From Arthrobacter sp. SO3 (lineage in GTDB: Bacteria; Actinomycetota; Actinomycetes; Actinomycetales; Micrococcaceae): a stretch of DNA of 40,264 nucleotides. The notes beneath the pieces are model-generated. The model made no database searches, had not been told where the DNA came from, and saw only the letters and a program-made list of their open reading frames with translations. The stretch lies in NCBI RefSeq assembly GCF_020532825.1, contig NZ_MQTS01000244.1:47330-87593 (forward strand), in the 5' to 3' direction. The translations under genes and the position numbers were made by a program. Of this stretch, positions 28,169-38,020 are shown in pieces. The number at the start of each line of letters is the position of its first letter. Within the stretch, counting starts at the first letter, position 1.

Positions 28169-28837
28169 CTATTCGACGGTCTTGCTCTGGTTGTAGCTCG
28201 TGGAGCGTTCCTGGCCGCTGAGGGCGGCGATCGCGTCCATGATGCGGTCGGTGGCCTGGCGGCGGGCGGGCAGGGAGTGGTCCGGCCCGGTCTTTTCGAA
28301 GTACAGCGGTTCGCCGACCTTCATGGTGAAGTGCTGCGGCTTGACCGACTTGCTGTCCGCGGGCTGCAGGTTTTCCGTGCCGATCAGCCCGACCGGGATG
28401 ACGGGGGCCCCGGTGGTCAGGGCCAGCCAGCCGACCCCGGTGCGGCCGCGGTAGAGGATGCCGTCGCGGGAGCGGGTCCCCTCCGGGTAGATGCCGACGC
28501 CCTTGCCCGAGTCGAGGATCGCCAGCAGGGTTTTCAGGGCCTGGACGCTGGCGGCCTGTTCGCCGCGTTCCACCGGGATGGAGCCGACAGCCTCGAAGAA
28601 GGATTTCATCGCCCTGCCCTTGATCCCGCCGGTGGTGAAATATTCCGCTTTGGCGAAGAAAGCGACGGGCCGGGGCATCAGTGCCTGGACGATCACGCTG
28701 TCCAGGAAGGACAGGTGGTTGGGCGCCACGATGAACGGGCCCTCCTTGGGCACGTTGTCGAGTCCGATGACCGTGGGCCGGCACGTCGAGGTGACGAGAC
28801 CCCGCGTGGTCCAGCGGATTGCATCAAACATTGCCAT
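28169..28837 (-). CDS. 1-acyl-sn-glycerol-3-phosphate acyltransferase (PlsC family)
   Basis: A 222-residue membrane-associated acyltransferase that would convert lysophosphatidic acid to phosphatidic acid. The catalytic motif NHLSFLD (N-H-x4-D, residues 40-46) and the substrate-binding YPEGTRSRDG near residue 120 are both present, as are FFAKAEYF and VIPVGLIGTENL blocks typical of the family. Bacterial genomes often carry several PlsC homologues, so this one may act on another acceptor. GAGGTG lies 8 nt upstream of the ATG at 28835-28837. It lies between the HAD phosphatase (57 nt) and uvrC (55 nt), with no obvious functional link to repair. Confidence 0.9.
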   Translation of the reverse strand: MAMFDAIRWTTRGLVTSTCRPTVIGLDNVPKEGPFIVAPNHLSFLDSVIVQALMPRPVAFFAKAEYFTTGGIKGRAMKSFFEAVGSIPVERGEQAASVQALKTLLAILDSGKGVGIYPEGTRSRDGILYRGRTGVGWLALTTGAPVIPVGLIGTENLQPADSKSVKPQHFTMKVGEPLYFEKTGPDHSLPARRQATDRIMDAIAALSGQERSTSYNQSKTVE

Positions 28838-28894
28838 CGGTGTGCACCTCGTTTTGGGCTTCGGTCAACAGTAAAGGGACCGCCGCGGCGGTCG

Positions 28895-29614
28895 TCATGG
28901 GGTGGGCCGCGCAGCGGCGGCCCGCAGCGTGTCCCGGCGGGCCACGGCGTCGTGCAGGGCAGCGCTGCTGTGCACGATCTCCACGGCGCCGGCCGTGTGC
29001 AGTTCACCGTCCGGAGCGAAACCCCAGCCTACGCCGATGCAGTCCAGGCCGTTGGCCGCCGCTCCGGCCACATCCTGGGCACGGTCCCCCACCATCACGG
29101 CGTGGTCCGTGTCCCGCCCGTGGCCGGTGGCGAGGTCGGCGAGGGCTGCTGCTACGATTCCGGCCTTTCCCGACGGCGCCGCGGCTGCTGCTGCCTCGTC
29201 CGCGGCCGAGCCGCGGATGGTGTGGAACAGGGCCGCTATGCCGTGGTGCTCCAGCACGGTCCGGGCAAGGCCCTCGGGCTTCTGGGTGGCCACGGCGATA
29301 GGCCGGCCGGCTGCGGCAAAGGATTCCAGCAGGGCGCGGATACCGGGGTAGAGCCGGCTTTGGGCGATGCCCGTGGCGAGGTAGTGCGCGCGGTAGATCC
29401 GGATGGCGTCGTCGAGTTGGCTGGCGGGGACCCTGGCGATGTCTGTGAGGGAATGGCTGAGTTTCGGGCCGATCATGGCATCCATTTGGGCCTTGCCGGG
29501 AATACCGAGTCCTAGCTCCGTGAGGGCCGCTGCGATGCCGTCCGAGATTCCGCCGGCCGGATCGACAAGAGTGCCGTCCAGGTCGAAGATCACGGGCACT
29601 GTTGTTTGGGTCAC
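28895..29614 (-). CDS. HAD-family phosphatase, phosphoglycolate phosphatase-like
   Basis: A haloacid dehalogenase hydrolase of 239 residues with all four HAD motifs: FDLDGTLVD (nucleophile Asp11 and Asp13), a Thr/Ser motif II in VATQKPEG, the Lys in SGKAGIV (motif III), and MVGDRAQDV with acidic motif IV. The helical cap after motif I (residues ~20-85) places it with Gph/PpaX-like enzymes. Likely substrates are small phosphoesters such as phosphoglycolate, which arises during DNA strand-break repair. That would fit a place between uvrA and uvrC, but this is inference. The GTG at 29612-29614 is the start; no strong ribosome binding site is visible. Confidence 0.85.
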   Translation of the reverse strand: MTQTTVPVIFDLDGTLVDPAGGISDGIAAALTELGLGIPGKAQMDAMIGPKLSHSLTDIARVPASQLDDAIRIYRAHYLATGIAQSRLYPGIRALLESFAAAGRPIAVATQKPEGLARTVLEHHGIAALFHTIRGSAADEAAAAAAPSGKAGIVAAALADLATGHGRDTDHAVMVGDRAQDVAGAAANGLDCIGVGWGFAPDGELHTAGAVEIVHSSAALHDAVARRDTLRAAAARPTP

Positions 29615-29685
29615 CGGCTTAGTTTCTCACGAGTGAACGGATGCCCGAAACTCGCATAACCCGCAGGGAATATATACCCGGGCAG

Positions 29686-29729
29686 CGCACCGGGGCATCC
29701 GCTGCTGCGGCGGCGGATGCCCCGGTGCG
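29686..29729 (-). terminator. strong hairpin downstream of uvrA
   Basis: A perfect 17-bp stem with arms 29686-29702 and 29713-29729 (left arm CGCACCGGGGCATCCGC) and a 10-nt loop, beginning 9 nt after the uvrA stop. It is followed on the minus strand by CCCGGGTATATATT, A/T-rich but not a T-run. It is a convincing transcription terminator for uvrA. Confidence 0.8.
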
Positions 29730-29738
29730 GAGCAGGCG

Positions 29739-32693
<2,955 letters not shown>

Positions 32694-32700
32694 GCTACCA

Positions 32701-32706
32701 ATGCTA
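32701..32706 (-). promoter_or_regulatory. -10 element TAGCAT of uvrA
   Basis: On the minus strand TAGCAT is followed by 7 nt (TGGTAGC) and then the uvrA GTG. This places the transcription start on the start codon, consistent with a leaderless mRNA. The LexA-type box begins 1 nt upstream of the hexamer. Confidence 0.55.
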
Positions 32707-32707
32707 A

Positions 32708-32723
32708 TCGAAAACTTCTTCGA
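32708..32723 (-). promoter_or_regulatory. LexA-type SOS box upstream of uvrA
   Basis: The minus-strand 16-mer TCGAAGAAGTTTTCGA matches the actinobacterial/Gram-positive SOS consensus TCGAAC-N4-GTTCGA at 10 of 12 defined positions and keeps the outer dyad TCGAA...TTCGA. It sits directly upstream of the -10, within the spacer, where LexA would block RNA polymerase. uvrA is a classic SOS gene. Confidence 0.75.
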
Positions 32724-32782
32724 ACTTCCATTCCCCGACGTGACCCCGGCCGGCAAACGCCGCCCGGTATGCAGCAGCCCCG

Positions 32783-33175
32783 CTACTCGCGATCGTACGC
32801 GGCGGCGAGCAGCTGCACGGCCTCAGCGAAGCTGGCACCGCGGGCCTTCGCCGCGGCGGCGAACTCCGCGGCGGCAGCCGAAAGCGAGCTCCAGGCCTCG
32901 TCCCGGGCGCACACCACCGTCCCGTTCCGGCCCCGGGTCGCCACCACCCCGGCGGCCTCAAGTTCCTTGTAGGCGCGGGCCACCGTATGGGGTGCGACCC
33001 CCAGCTCACCGGCGAGGCTCCGGACGGCGGGGAGCTTGGTCCCGGGCGCCAGGATCCCGTTGTCGGCCCGTTCGATGATGTTGAGCCGGAGCTGTTCGAA
33101 CAGCGGGACGGAGCTGCCCGGATTGGGCCGCCAGGCGCCGGGGAACGGCGCGGTTGATGTTTCGGTGGGGGTCAC
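32783..33175 (-). CDS. GntR-family regulator, YtrA subfamily
   Basis: A 130-residue winged-helix repressor with the GntR DNA-binding domain ([49 protein letters not shown], residues ~26-73). Only a short helical tail follows instead of a large effector domain, which defines the YtrA subfamily. YtrA regulators typically sit in and control ABC transporter operons. Its GTG start overlaps the stop of the upstream exporter gene by 4 nt (GTGA), so it is the third gene of that operon and probably autoregulates it. Effector unknown. Confidence 0.9.
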   Translation of the reverse strand: MTPTETSTAPFPGAWRPNPGSSVPLFEQLRLNIIERADNGILAPGTKLPAVRSLAGELGVAPHTVARAYKELEAAGVVATRGRNGTVVCARDEAWSSLSAAAAEFAAAAKARGASFAEAVQLLAAAYDRE

Positions 33176-35226
33176 TGTCCGGGCTCCTGGGCACGCTTGG
33201 GTTGTTCGCGGCGGGCGAACTGTGCCTCGTACAGTTTCCGGTAAAGTCCACCCCTATTTATCAGCTGCTGGTGGGTCCCCTGCTCAACGATCCGTCCCTG
33301 GTCCATGACCAGAATTAGATCAGCGTCCCGGACGGTGGACAAGCGGTGGGCAATGACGAAGCTGGTGCGTCCCTGCCGGAGCCGGTGCATGGCATGCCGG
33401 ATCTGCACTTCGGTGCGGCTGTCCACGGAGCTGGTCGCCTCGTCGAGGACGAGGATGTTGCGCCCGGCCAGTTGGGCCCGTGCGATCGAGATGAGCTGGC
33501 GCTGGCCCCGGCTCAGCGAATCGCCGTCGTTGCCGAGCATCGTCGCGTAGCCGCCGGGCAGTGCCCGGACGAACTGGTCCACGTGGCTGGCCTGGGCGGC
33601 GGCCGTGACCGCGGCGTCGTCGGCACCGGGGCGTCCGTATTCGATGTTGTCCCGGATGGTGCCGGTGAACAGCCAGCTGTCCTGCAGCACGGTGCCGAAA
33701 TTGGAGCGCAGTTCGTCCCGGTTCAGCTCCGCGGTGTCCTGGCCGTCGACGGTGATCCGGCCGGAGTCCGGTTCATAAAAGCGCATCAGGAGGTTCACCA
33801 CGGTGGTCTTCCCGGCGCCGGTCTGGCCGACGATCGCGACGGTCTGCCCGGGTTCCACGGCAAAGCAGAGGTCCTGGACCACGGGTGAGTCCGGGTCGTA
33901 GCCGAAGCTGACGTGCTCGAAGGCCACCCGGCCGGCGGAGGATGCACCGGCGGCAGCGGCTGGACCCGAGGCAGCGGCTGGACCGGCGGCGGGGGCCGCA
34001 ACAGCTGGTGCCGGGGCCGTGCCCCGGGCAGCCCCGGTCAGCATCCCGGTCGGCATCCCGGTCGGCATCTCGGGTGGGGTCTCGGGTGGGGTCTCCGGCG
34101 GGATCTCCGGCACGTCCAGGAGTTCGAAGACCCGGCCCGCCGAGACGAGGCAGGACTGCATGAGGGTCAGCATGCCGCCGATCTGTCCCATCGGCTGGCT
34201 GAAGAGCCGGCTGAACTGGATGAAGGCCTGGAGTCCGCCGATGGTCATGGCGCCGGCGAGTACCTGGAGCGCACCGACAACGGCCACAGCAATGTAGTTG
34301 AGGTTGGACACAAAGACCATCAGGGGCTGCACGGCGCCGGACACGTATTGCGCGCGGGCACTGGCCCGGCAGAGTTTGTCGTTGCCGGCCTTGAAACGGG
34401 CCGTGGCTGCTTCCTGCCGGCCGAAGGCCTTGACGACTTCGTGGCCGGTGAAGAACTCCTCCAGCTGTGCGTGCAGTTCCCCCGTGCTCGCCCACTGCCC
34501 GCTGAAGTGGGCCGAGGATTTCCGGGCCACCAGGACGGTGATGAGGGTGGACACCGGGACGGAAATGAGCGCGATCAGGGCCAGGACGGGTGAGAGCCAC
34601 AGCATCATGGCCAGCGCGCCGGAGAGCATCAGCAGCGACAGGATGAGCTGGTTGAGAAGCTGGTTGAGGGCCTGCGCGATGTTGTCGACGTCGTTGGTGG
34701 CGCGGCTCAGCACGTCCCCGCGGTGCTGCTCGTCAAAATGGCCGGACGGCAGGACGTGCAATTTTTCCTCCACCGAGGCCCGCAGCCCGTAGCCCAGCCG
34801 CTGCACGGCAACGGCCGTCAGGGTCCCCTGGACCCAGCTGAAGACGGAGGCCCCCAGATACATGACGGAGACCGCCGCCAGCAGCGCAGCCAGCTTTTCC
34901 TGGTTGAAGGATCCCCCCACCACGCCCTCGACGACGACGTCGGTGGCGTCACCCAGGACTTTCGGTGCCGCCACGTTGAGCGTCACGAAGGCGCAGGTGG
35001 CGGCGATGACGCCGGCCATCCGCCACTTCGAGGGCCGCAGCAGTCCGAGCAGCCGTCCGGCGGTCCGCCAGCGGAACCGGCCGCCCTTCGGGGGCTCCTC
35101 GGCAGGCACCCCCGGGAGGGCTTCGCTGCGCCCGCCGGACGGGGCGTCCACCAGCGGCTGGTCCCTGGCATCGCGGGCGGTGGGGGCGGCGTCGGTCCCG
35201 GTTTCGAGCGACTGGTCCGGGGTCAC
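33172..35226 (-). CDS. ABC exporter half-transporter (TMD-NBD), catalytic subunit
   Basis: A type IV (multidrug exporter-like) ABC protein of 684 residues. Order: a polar N-terminal ~60 residues, six transmembrane helices (residues ~60-370), a low-complexity linker (about residues 370-435) and an ATPase domain with Walker A GQTGAGKTTVVNLL, signature LSRGQRQLISIARA (Arg in place of the first Gly, as in many members) and Walker B ILVLDEATSSVD with the catalytic Glu intact. The linker has Pro-Glu-Thr and Pro-Thr-Gly-Met tetrapeptide repeats followed by an Ala/Pro stretch, encoded by a 12-bp tandem repeat. It overlaps both its partner upstream and the GntR gene downstream by 4 nt. Substrate unknown. 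Confidence 0.92.
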   Translation of the reverse strand: MTPDQSLETGTDAAPTARDARDQPLVDAPSGGRSEALPGVPAEEPPKGGRFRWRTAGRLLGLLRPSKWRMAGVIAATCAFVTLNVAAPKVLGDATDVVVEGVVGGSFNQEKLAALLAAVSVMYLGASVFSWVQGTLTAVAVQRLGYGLRASVEEKLHVLPSGHFDEQHRGDVLSRATNDVDNIAQALNQLLNQLILSLLMLSGALAMMLWLSPVLALIALISVPVSTLITVLVARKSSAHFSGQWASTGELHAQLEEFFTGHEVVKAFGRQEAATARFKAGNDKLCRASARAQYVSGAVQPLMVFVSNLNYIAVAVVGALQVLAGAMTIGGLQAFIQFSRLFSQPMGQIGGMLTLMQSCLVSAGRVFELLDVPEIPPETPPETPPEMPTGMPTGMLTGAARGTAPAPAVAAPAAGPAAASGPAAAAGASSAGRVAFEHVSFGYDPDSPVVQDLCFAVEPGQTVAIVGQTGAGKTTVVNLLMRFYEPDSGRITVDGQDTAELNRDELRSNFGTVLQDSWLFTGTIRDNIEYGRPGADDAAVTAAAQASHVDQFVRALPGGYATMLGNDGDSLSRGQRQLISIARAQLAGRNILVLDEATSSVDSRTEVQIRHAMHRLRQGRTSFVIAHRLSTVRDADLILVMDQGRIVEQGTHQQLINRGGLYRKLYEAQFARREQPKRAQEPGQ
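34041..34112 (-). repeat. 12-bp tandem repeat, six units, inside the ABC exporter gene
   Basis: Six successive 12-bp units (34041-34052, 34053-34064, 34065-34076, 34077-34088, 34089-34100, 34101-34112). The first two are identical (GCATCCCGGTCG) and the others drift gradually to GGATCTCCGGCA. As a multiple of three, unit gain or loss changes the Pro-rich linker by four residues without a frameshift. Confidence 0.85.
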
Positions 35227-36950
35227 AGGGTCTCCTCCAGCACGAGCTGGGAGGCGGCGATCTCCCGGTAGCCTGGCGATGACGCCATCAGTTGTTGGTG
35301 TGTCCCCTGCGCCACGATCCGGCCGTCTTCAAGGAGCAGGATCAGCCCGGCGTCCACGATCGTGGCGATCCGTTCAGCAACGATCAGGACGGTGGCGGCA
35401 CGCAGCAGCGGCCCCATCGCCTCCCGGAGCCGGTAGTCGGTGCCGTAGTCCAGCGCCGAAAAACTGTCGTCGAACAGGTACACGGGCGCCTCGCGGAGCA
35501 GCGCGCGCGCGATGCACAGGCGCTGCCGCTGGCCGCCGGAAAAGTTCGTGCCGCCCTGGTTCACCGGCGCGTCCAGCCCTCGCGGCAGTTTCCTGACAAA
35601 ATCCGCGGCCTGCGCGCTCGCCAGGACGCGCCAGAGGTCCTGGTCCGTAGCCGCCGGGGCCGCCATCCTCAGGTTCTCGGCGAGCGTCCCGGAGAACAAA
35701 TAGGAATGCTGGGGAACGACGGCGATCATGCTCCGCAACGTGTCCAGGGGCAGCCCGCGCACCTCGCAGCCGCCAATCCTGATCTCGCCGCCGGTGGCCG
35801 CCAGGAAGCGTGGCAGCAGGTTCAGCAGGGTGGTCTTGCCGCTGCCGGTGGCGCCGATGACCGCGGTCACCGTCCCGGGAACGGCTGCGAAGCTGATGCC
35901 GTCGAGGACCGGGGACTCGGCGCCCGCGTACGCGAAGGAGACGTTCCGGAACTCGACGGCGTTGCCCGCGGGCGTGGCGCCGCCCGGACCGTCAGTGATC
36001 TCGGGGGCCGTGTCGAGGACCGCCTGGACCCGCTCCGCACAGGCGGCCGCGCGGGGCGCCGTCATAAAGACGTACATCGCCATCATGATCGCGATCAGGA
36101 TCTGCAGGATGTATGCGATGAACGCCGTCAATGCACCCAGCCGCATCTCCCCGGACTGGATCCGGTGCCCGCCGAACCAGACCACACCAACAGAGGACAG
36201 GTTTACGACTAGCATGATCAGCGGCATCATGCCGGCGACCAGCAGCGCGGACTGCAGGTTGTTTTGCGTCAGGGCCCTGTTGACCCCCTGGAAACGGCGG
36301 ATTTCGTGCCCCTGGCGGACAAAGCCGCGGATGACGTTGGCGCCGATGATCTGCTCACGCAACACCCGGCTGACCTGGTCGATGAGTTCTTGGCCCTGCC
36401 GGTAGAGCGGAACGAGGCGGCGCACGATCAGGAACATAATGACCGCCAGCACCGGAATCACGGCGACCACGATGGCGGACAATGCGACGTCCTGCTGCAG
36501 GGCCAGCACGATGCCGCCGACGAAGATGGCGGGCGCGGCGACCAGCATCGTGAACACGAGGACCGCAAGGTTCTGGATCTGCGCGACGTCGTTGGTGGCC
36601 CTGGTCACCAGGCTGGCAGGGCCGAACGCGCCAACTTCCTGCGAGGACATGGACTGCACTTTGGCAAACATCTCCTCGCGCAGCTGCCGGCCGACCTCCA
36701 TGGCCACCATCGCGCCCAGGTACCCGGCGGCGACCGCCGCCGCGACCTGCACCCCGGCGATCGCGGCCATCCAGGACCCCAGATTCAGGATCTCCGGCAC
36801 GTTGCCGCCAACGATCCCGTCGTCGATGATGGCCGCGTTCAGGGTGGGGAGGAGCAAGTTGGCCATGGTCTGCACGAGCTGCAGGACGACGATGGCCAGC
36901 ACGGTCCCTTTGTGGGCGGCCAACTGCCGGCCCATCAGGCCAATAAGCAC
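35223..36950 (-). CDS. ABC exporter half-transporter (TMD-NBD), degenerate-site subunit
   Basis: The partner half-exporter, 575 residues: six transmembrane helices (residues ~15-310), then an ATPase domain with Walker A GATGSGKTTLLNLL, signature FSGGQRQRLCIARAL and Walker B VYLFDDSFSALD. The residue after the Walker B Asp is Asp rather than catalytic Glu, the hallmark of one half of heterodimeric exporters such as TM287/288 or BmrCD. I start at the GTG 36948-36950 (VLIGLMGRQL), with GGAGG 4-5 nt upstream; a longer frame to 37010 has no such site. Its stop overlaps the next ABC gene by 4 nt. Likely a drug, lipid or peptide exporter; substrate unknown. Confidence 0.92.
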   Translation of the reverse strand: MLIGLMGRQLAAHKGTVLAIVVLQLVQTMANLLLPTLNAAIIDDGIVGGNVPEILNLGSWMAAIAGVQVAAAVAAGYLGAMVAMEVGRQLREEMFAKVQSMSSQEVGAFGPASLVTRATNDVAQIQNLAVLVFTMLVAAPAIFVGGIVLALQQDVALSAIVVAVIPVLAVIMFLIVRRLVPLYRQGQELIDQVSRVLREQIIGANVIRGFVRQGHEIRRFQGVNRALTQNNLQSALLVAGMMPLIMLVVNLSSVGVVWFGGHRIQSGEMRLGALTAFIAYILQILIAIMMAMYVFMTAPRAAACAERVQAVLDTAPEITDGPGGATPAGNAVEFRNVSFAYAGAESPVLDGISFAAVPGTVTAVIGATGSGKTTLLNLLPRFLAATGGEIRIGGCEVRGLPLDTLRSMIAVVPQHSYLFSGTLAENLRMAAPAATDQDLWRVLASAQAADFVRKLPRGLDAPVNQGGTNFSGGQRQRLCIARALLREAPVYLFDDSFSALDYGTDYRLREAMGPLLRAATVLIVAERIATIVDAGLILLLEDGRIVAQGTHQQLMASSPGYREIAASQLVLEETL

Positions 36951-37011
36951 CAAACCTCCATCGCTGGACCAGGGCACAGATCCAGATTCGTCAAAGACAG
37001 CCGCCCCCACG

Positions 37012-37050
37012 CTGCTTCGTCATTGTAAGCACGATCACACACTGCTTCGT
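37012..37050 (-). promoter_or_regulatory. promoter/operator region of the ABC exporter operon
   Basis: A 9-bp direct repeat CTGCTTCGT (37012-37020 and 37042-37050) brackets a TACAAT -10-like hexamer (37022-37027 on the minus strand) and an inverted pair AAGCA/TGCTT (37027-37031, 37043-37047). It lies about 62 nt upstream of the first exporter gene. YtrA regulators bind such repeats near their own promoters, so it is a candidate site for the GntR protein of this operon. Confidence 0.4.
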
Positions 37051-37124
37051 TGTCATGCGGCGTCTGGCCTGCCCGCCGGTCCTGCTGCCGTCCTGGCCGC
37101 CGGTCCCGAGGTGCCGGCCGGGGG

Positions 37125-37904
37125 TCATTCCCGCTTGCGGGCCACGGCGAAGATCCGGCGGAACGGAAACACCGTGCCATGCGGGCCGGCCGGGTAGGCC
37201 TCGGCGAGCCGCGCCGAGTATTCTGCTTCAAAATCCCGGGCGTCCTCGGCGGACAGGGCGGCGAGCACCGGCCGGAGTCCCGTGCCGCGGACCCAGTCCA
37301 GGACGGGGTTCGTGCCGGGGAGGAGCTGGTAGTAGGTGCTCTCCCACGCGTCCGCGTCGCAGCCGGCGTCGAGCATGATGCCCAGGTAGTCCTCCGGGCC
37401 GCCCACCACGTCGTCATGGCGCAGCACGCCGGCGAGCCGGCCGGCCCACGCCCCGGACTCCGCGAGGCCGCGCATCAGCGTGTGCGAGGGCGCGTTGAAG
37501 TTGCCGGGCACCTGCAGGGCGAACCAGGCGCCGGGCTTGAGCGCGGCAAGCCACCTCTTCAGCATCTCCCGGTGGCCGGGAACCCACTGCAGGGCCGCGT
37601 TGGTCACCACGACGTCGGTCTCCTCCGAGGGCATCCAGTGGGCGATGTCCGCCCGGCCGAAAGCGAGATTGGGCCGCCGGTCGGTATGGACAACGGACCG
37701 GGCCAGCATCTCCGCTGAGGAATCCAGGCCTGTGATTTTCGCCCCCGGCCAGCGCTCGGCAAGGGCGGCTGTCAGGTTCCCGGGGCCGCAGCCAAGATCG
37801 ACGACGTGCCGGGGAGCGTCCGCATGGACCCGGGCCGTCAGGTCAAAGTACGGCCTGTCCCGGTAGTCTCCGAACTGCACGTATTTGGCGGGGTCCCATT
37901 TCAC
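37125..37904 (-). CDS. tam: trans-aconitate 2-methyltransferase (Tam)
   Basis: A class I SAM-dependent methyltransferase of 259 residues. Motif I is VVDLGCGPGNLTAALAERWP near residues 33-52, with GLDSSAEML (acidic motif II) and the Tam-type VVTNAALQWVPGHREML near residue 100. Tam methylates trans-aconitate, a spontaneous isomer of cis-aconitate that inhibits aconitase, thereby neutralising it. The N-terminus WDPAKYVQFGDYRDRPYFDL matches the family. I start at the GTG 37902-37904, preceded by GGAGG at 6 nt. It runs in the same direction as the exporter operon but 174 nt away, and is divergent from the helicase gene. Confidence 0.92.
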   Translation of the reverse strand: MKWDPAKYVQFGDYRDRPYFDLTARVHADAPRHVVDLGCGPGNLTAALAERWPGAKITGLDSSAEMLARSVVHTDRRPNLAFGRADIAHWMPSEETDVVVTNAALQWVPGHREMLKRWLAALKPGAWFALQVPGNFNAPSHTLMRGLAESGAWAGRLAGVLRHDDVVGGPEDYLGIMLDAGCDADAWESTYYQLLPGTNPVLDWVRGTGLRPVLAALSAEDARDFEAEYSARLAEAYPAGPHGTVFPFRRIFAVARKRE

Positions 37905-38006
37905 TGCTGTCCTCCAGTCACCGGCAACGATGCAAGGTACGAAGCCTAACCCCGAACGGAACCACGGCGCAGGGGCGGGCGCCCCTACCGCCCCGGCGCC
38001 GGCCAC

Positions 38007-38012
38007 TAAGCT
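38007..38012 (+). promoter_or_regulatory. -10-like TAAGCT of the helicase gene
   Basis: TAAGCT lies 8 nt before the helicase ATG, with GGTGAG between them that could also act as a ribosome binding site. The 116-bp gap to tam also holds a minus-strand TAGGCT (37943-37948) that may serve tam. No strong -35 elements are visible. Confidence 0.35.
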
Positions 38013-38020
38013 GGTGAGCA

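Noticed and set aside
33930..34112. Frameshift or pseudogene in the ABC exporter linker
   Set aside because: The repeat unit is 12 bp and the frame continues with intact Walker A, signature and Walker B downstream.
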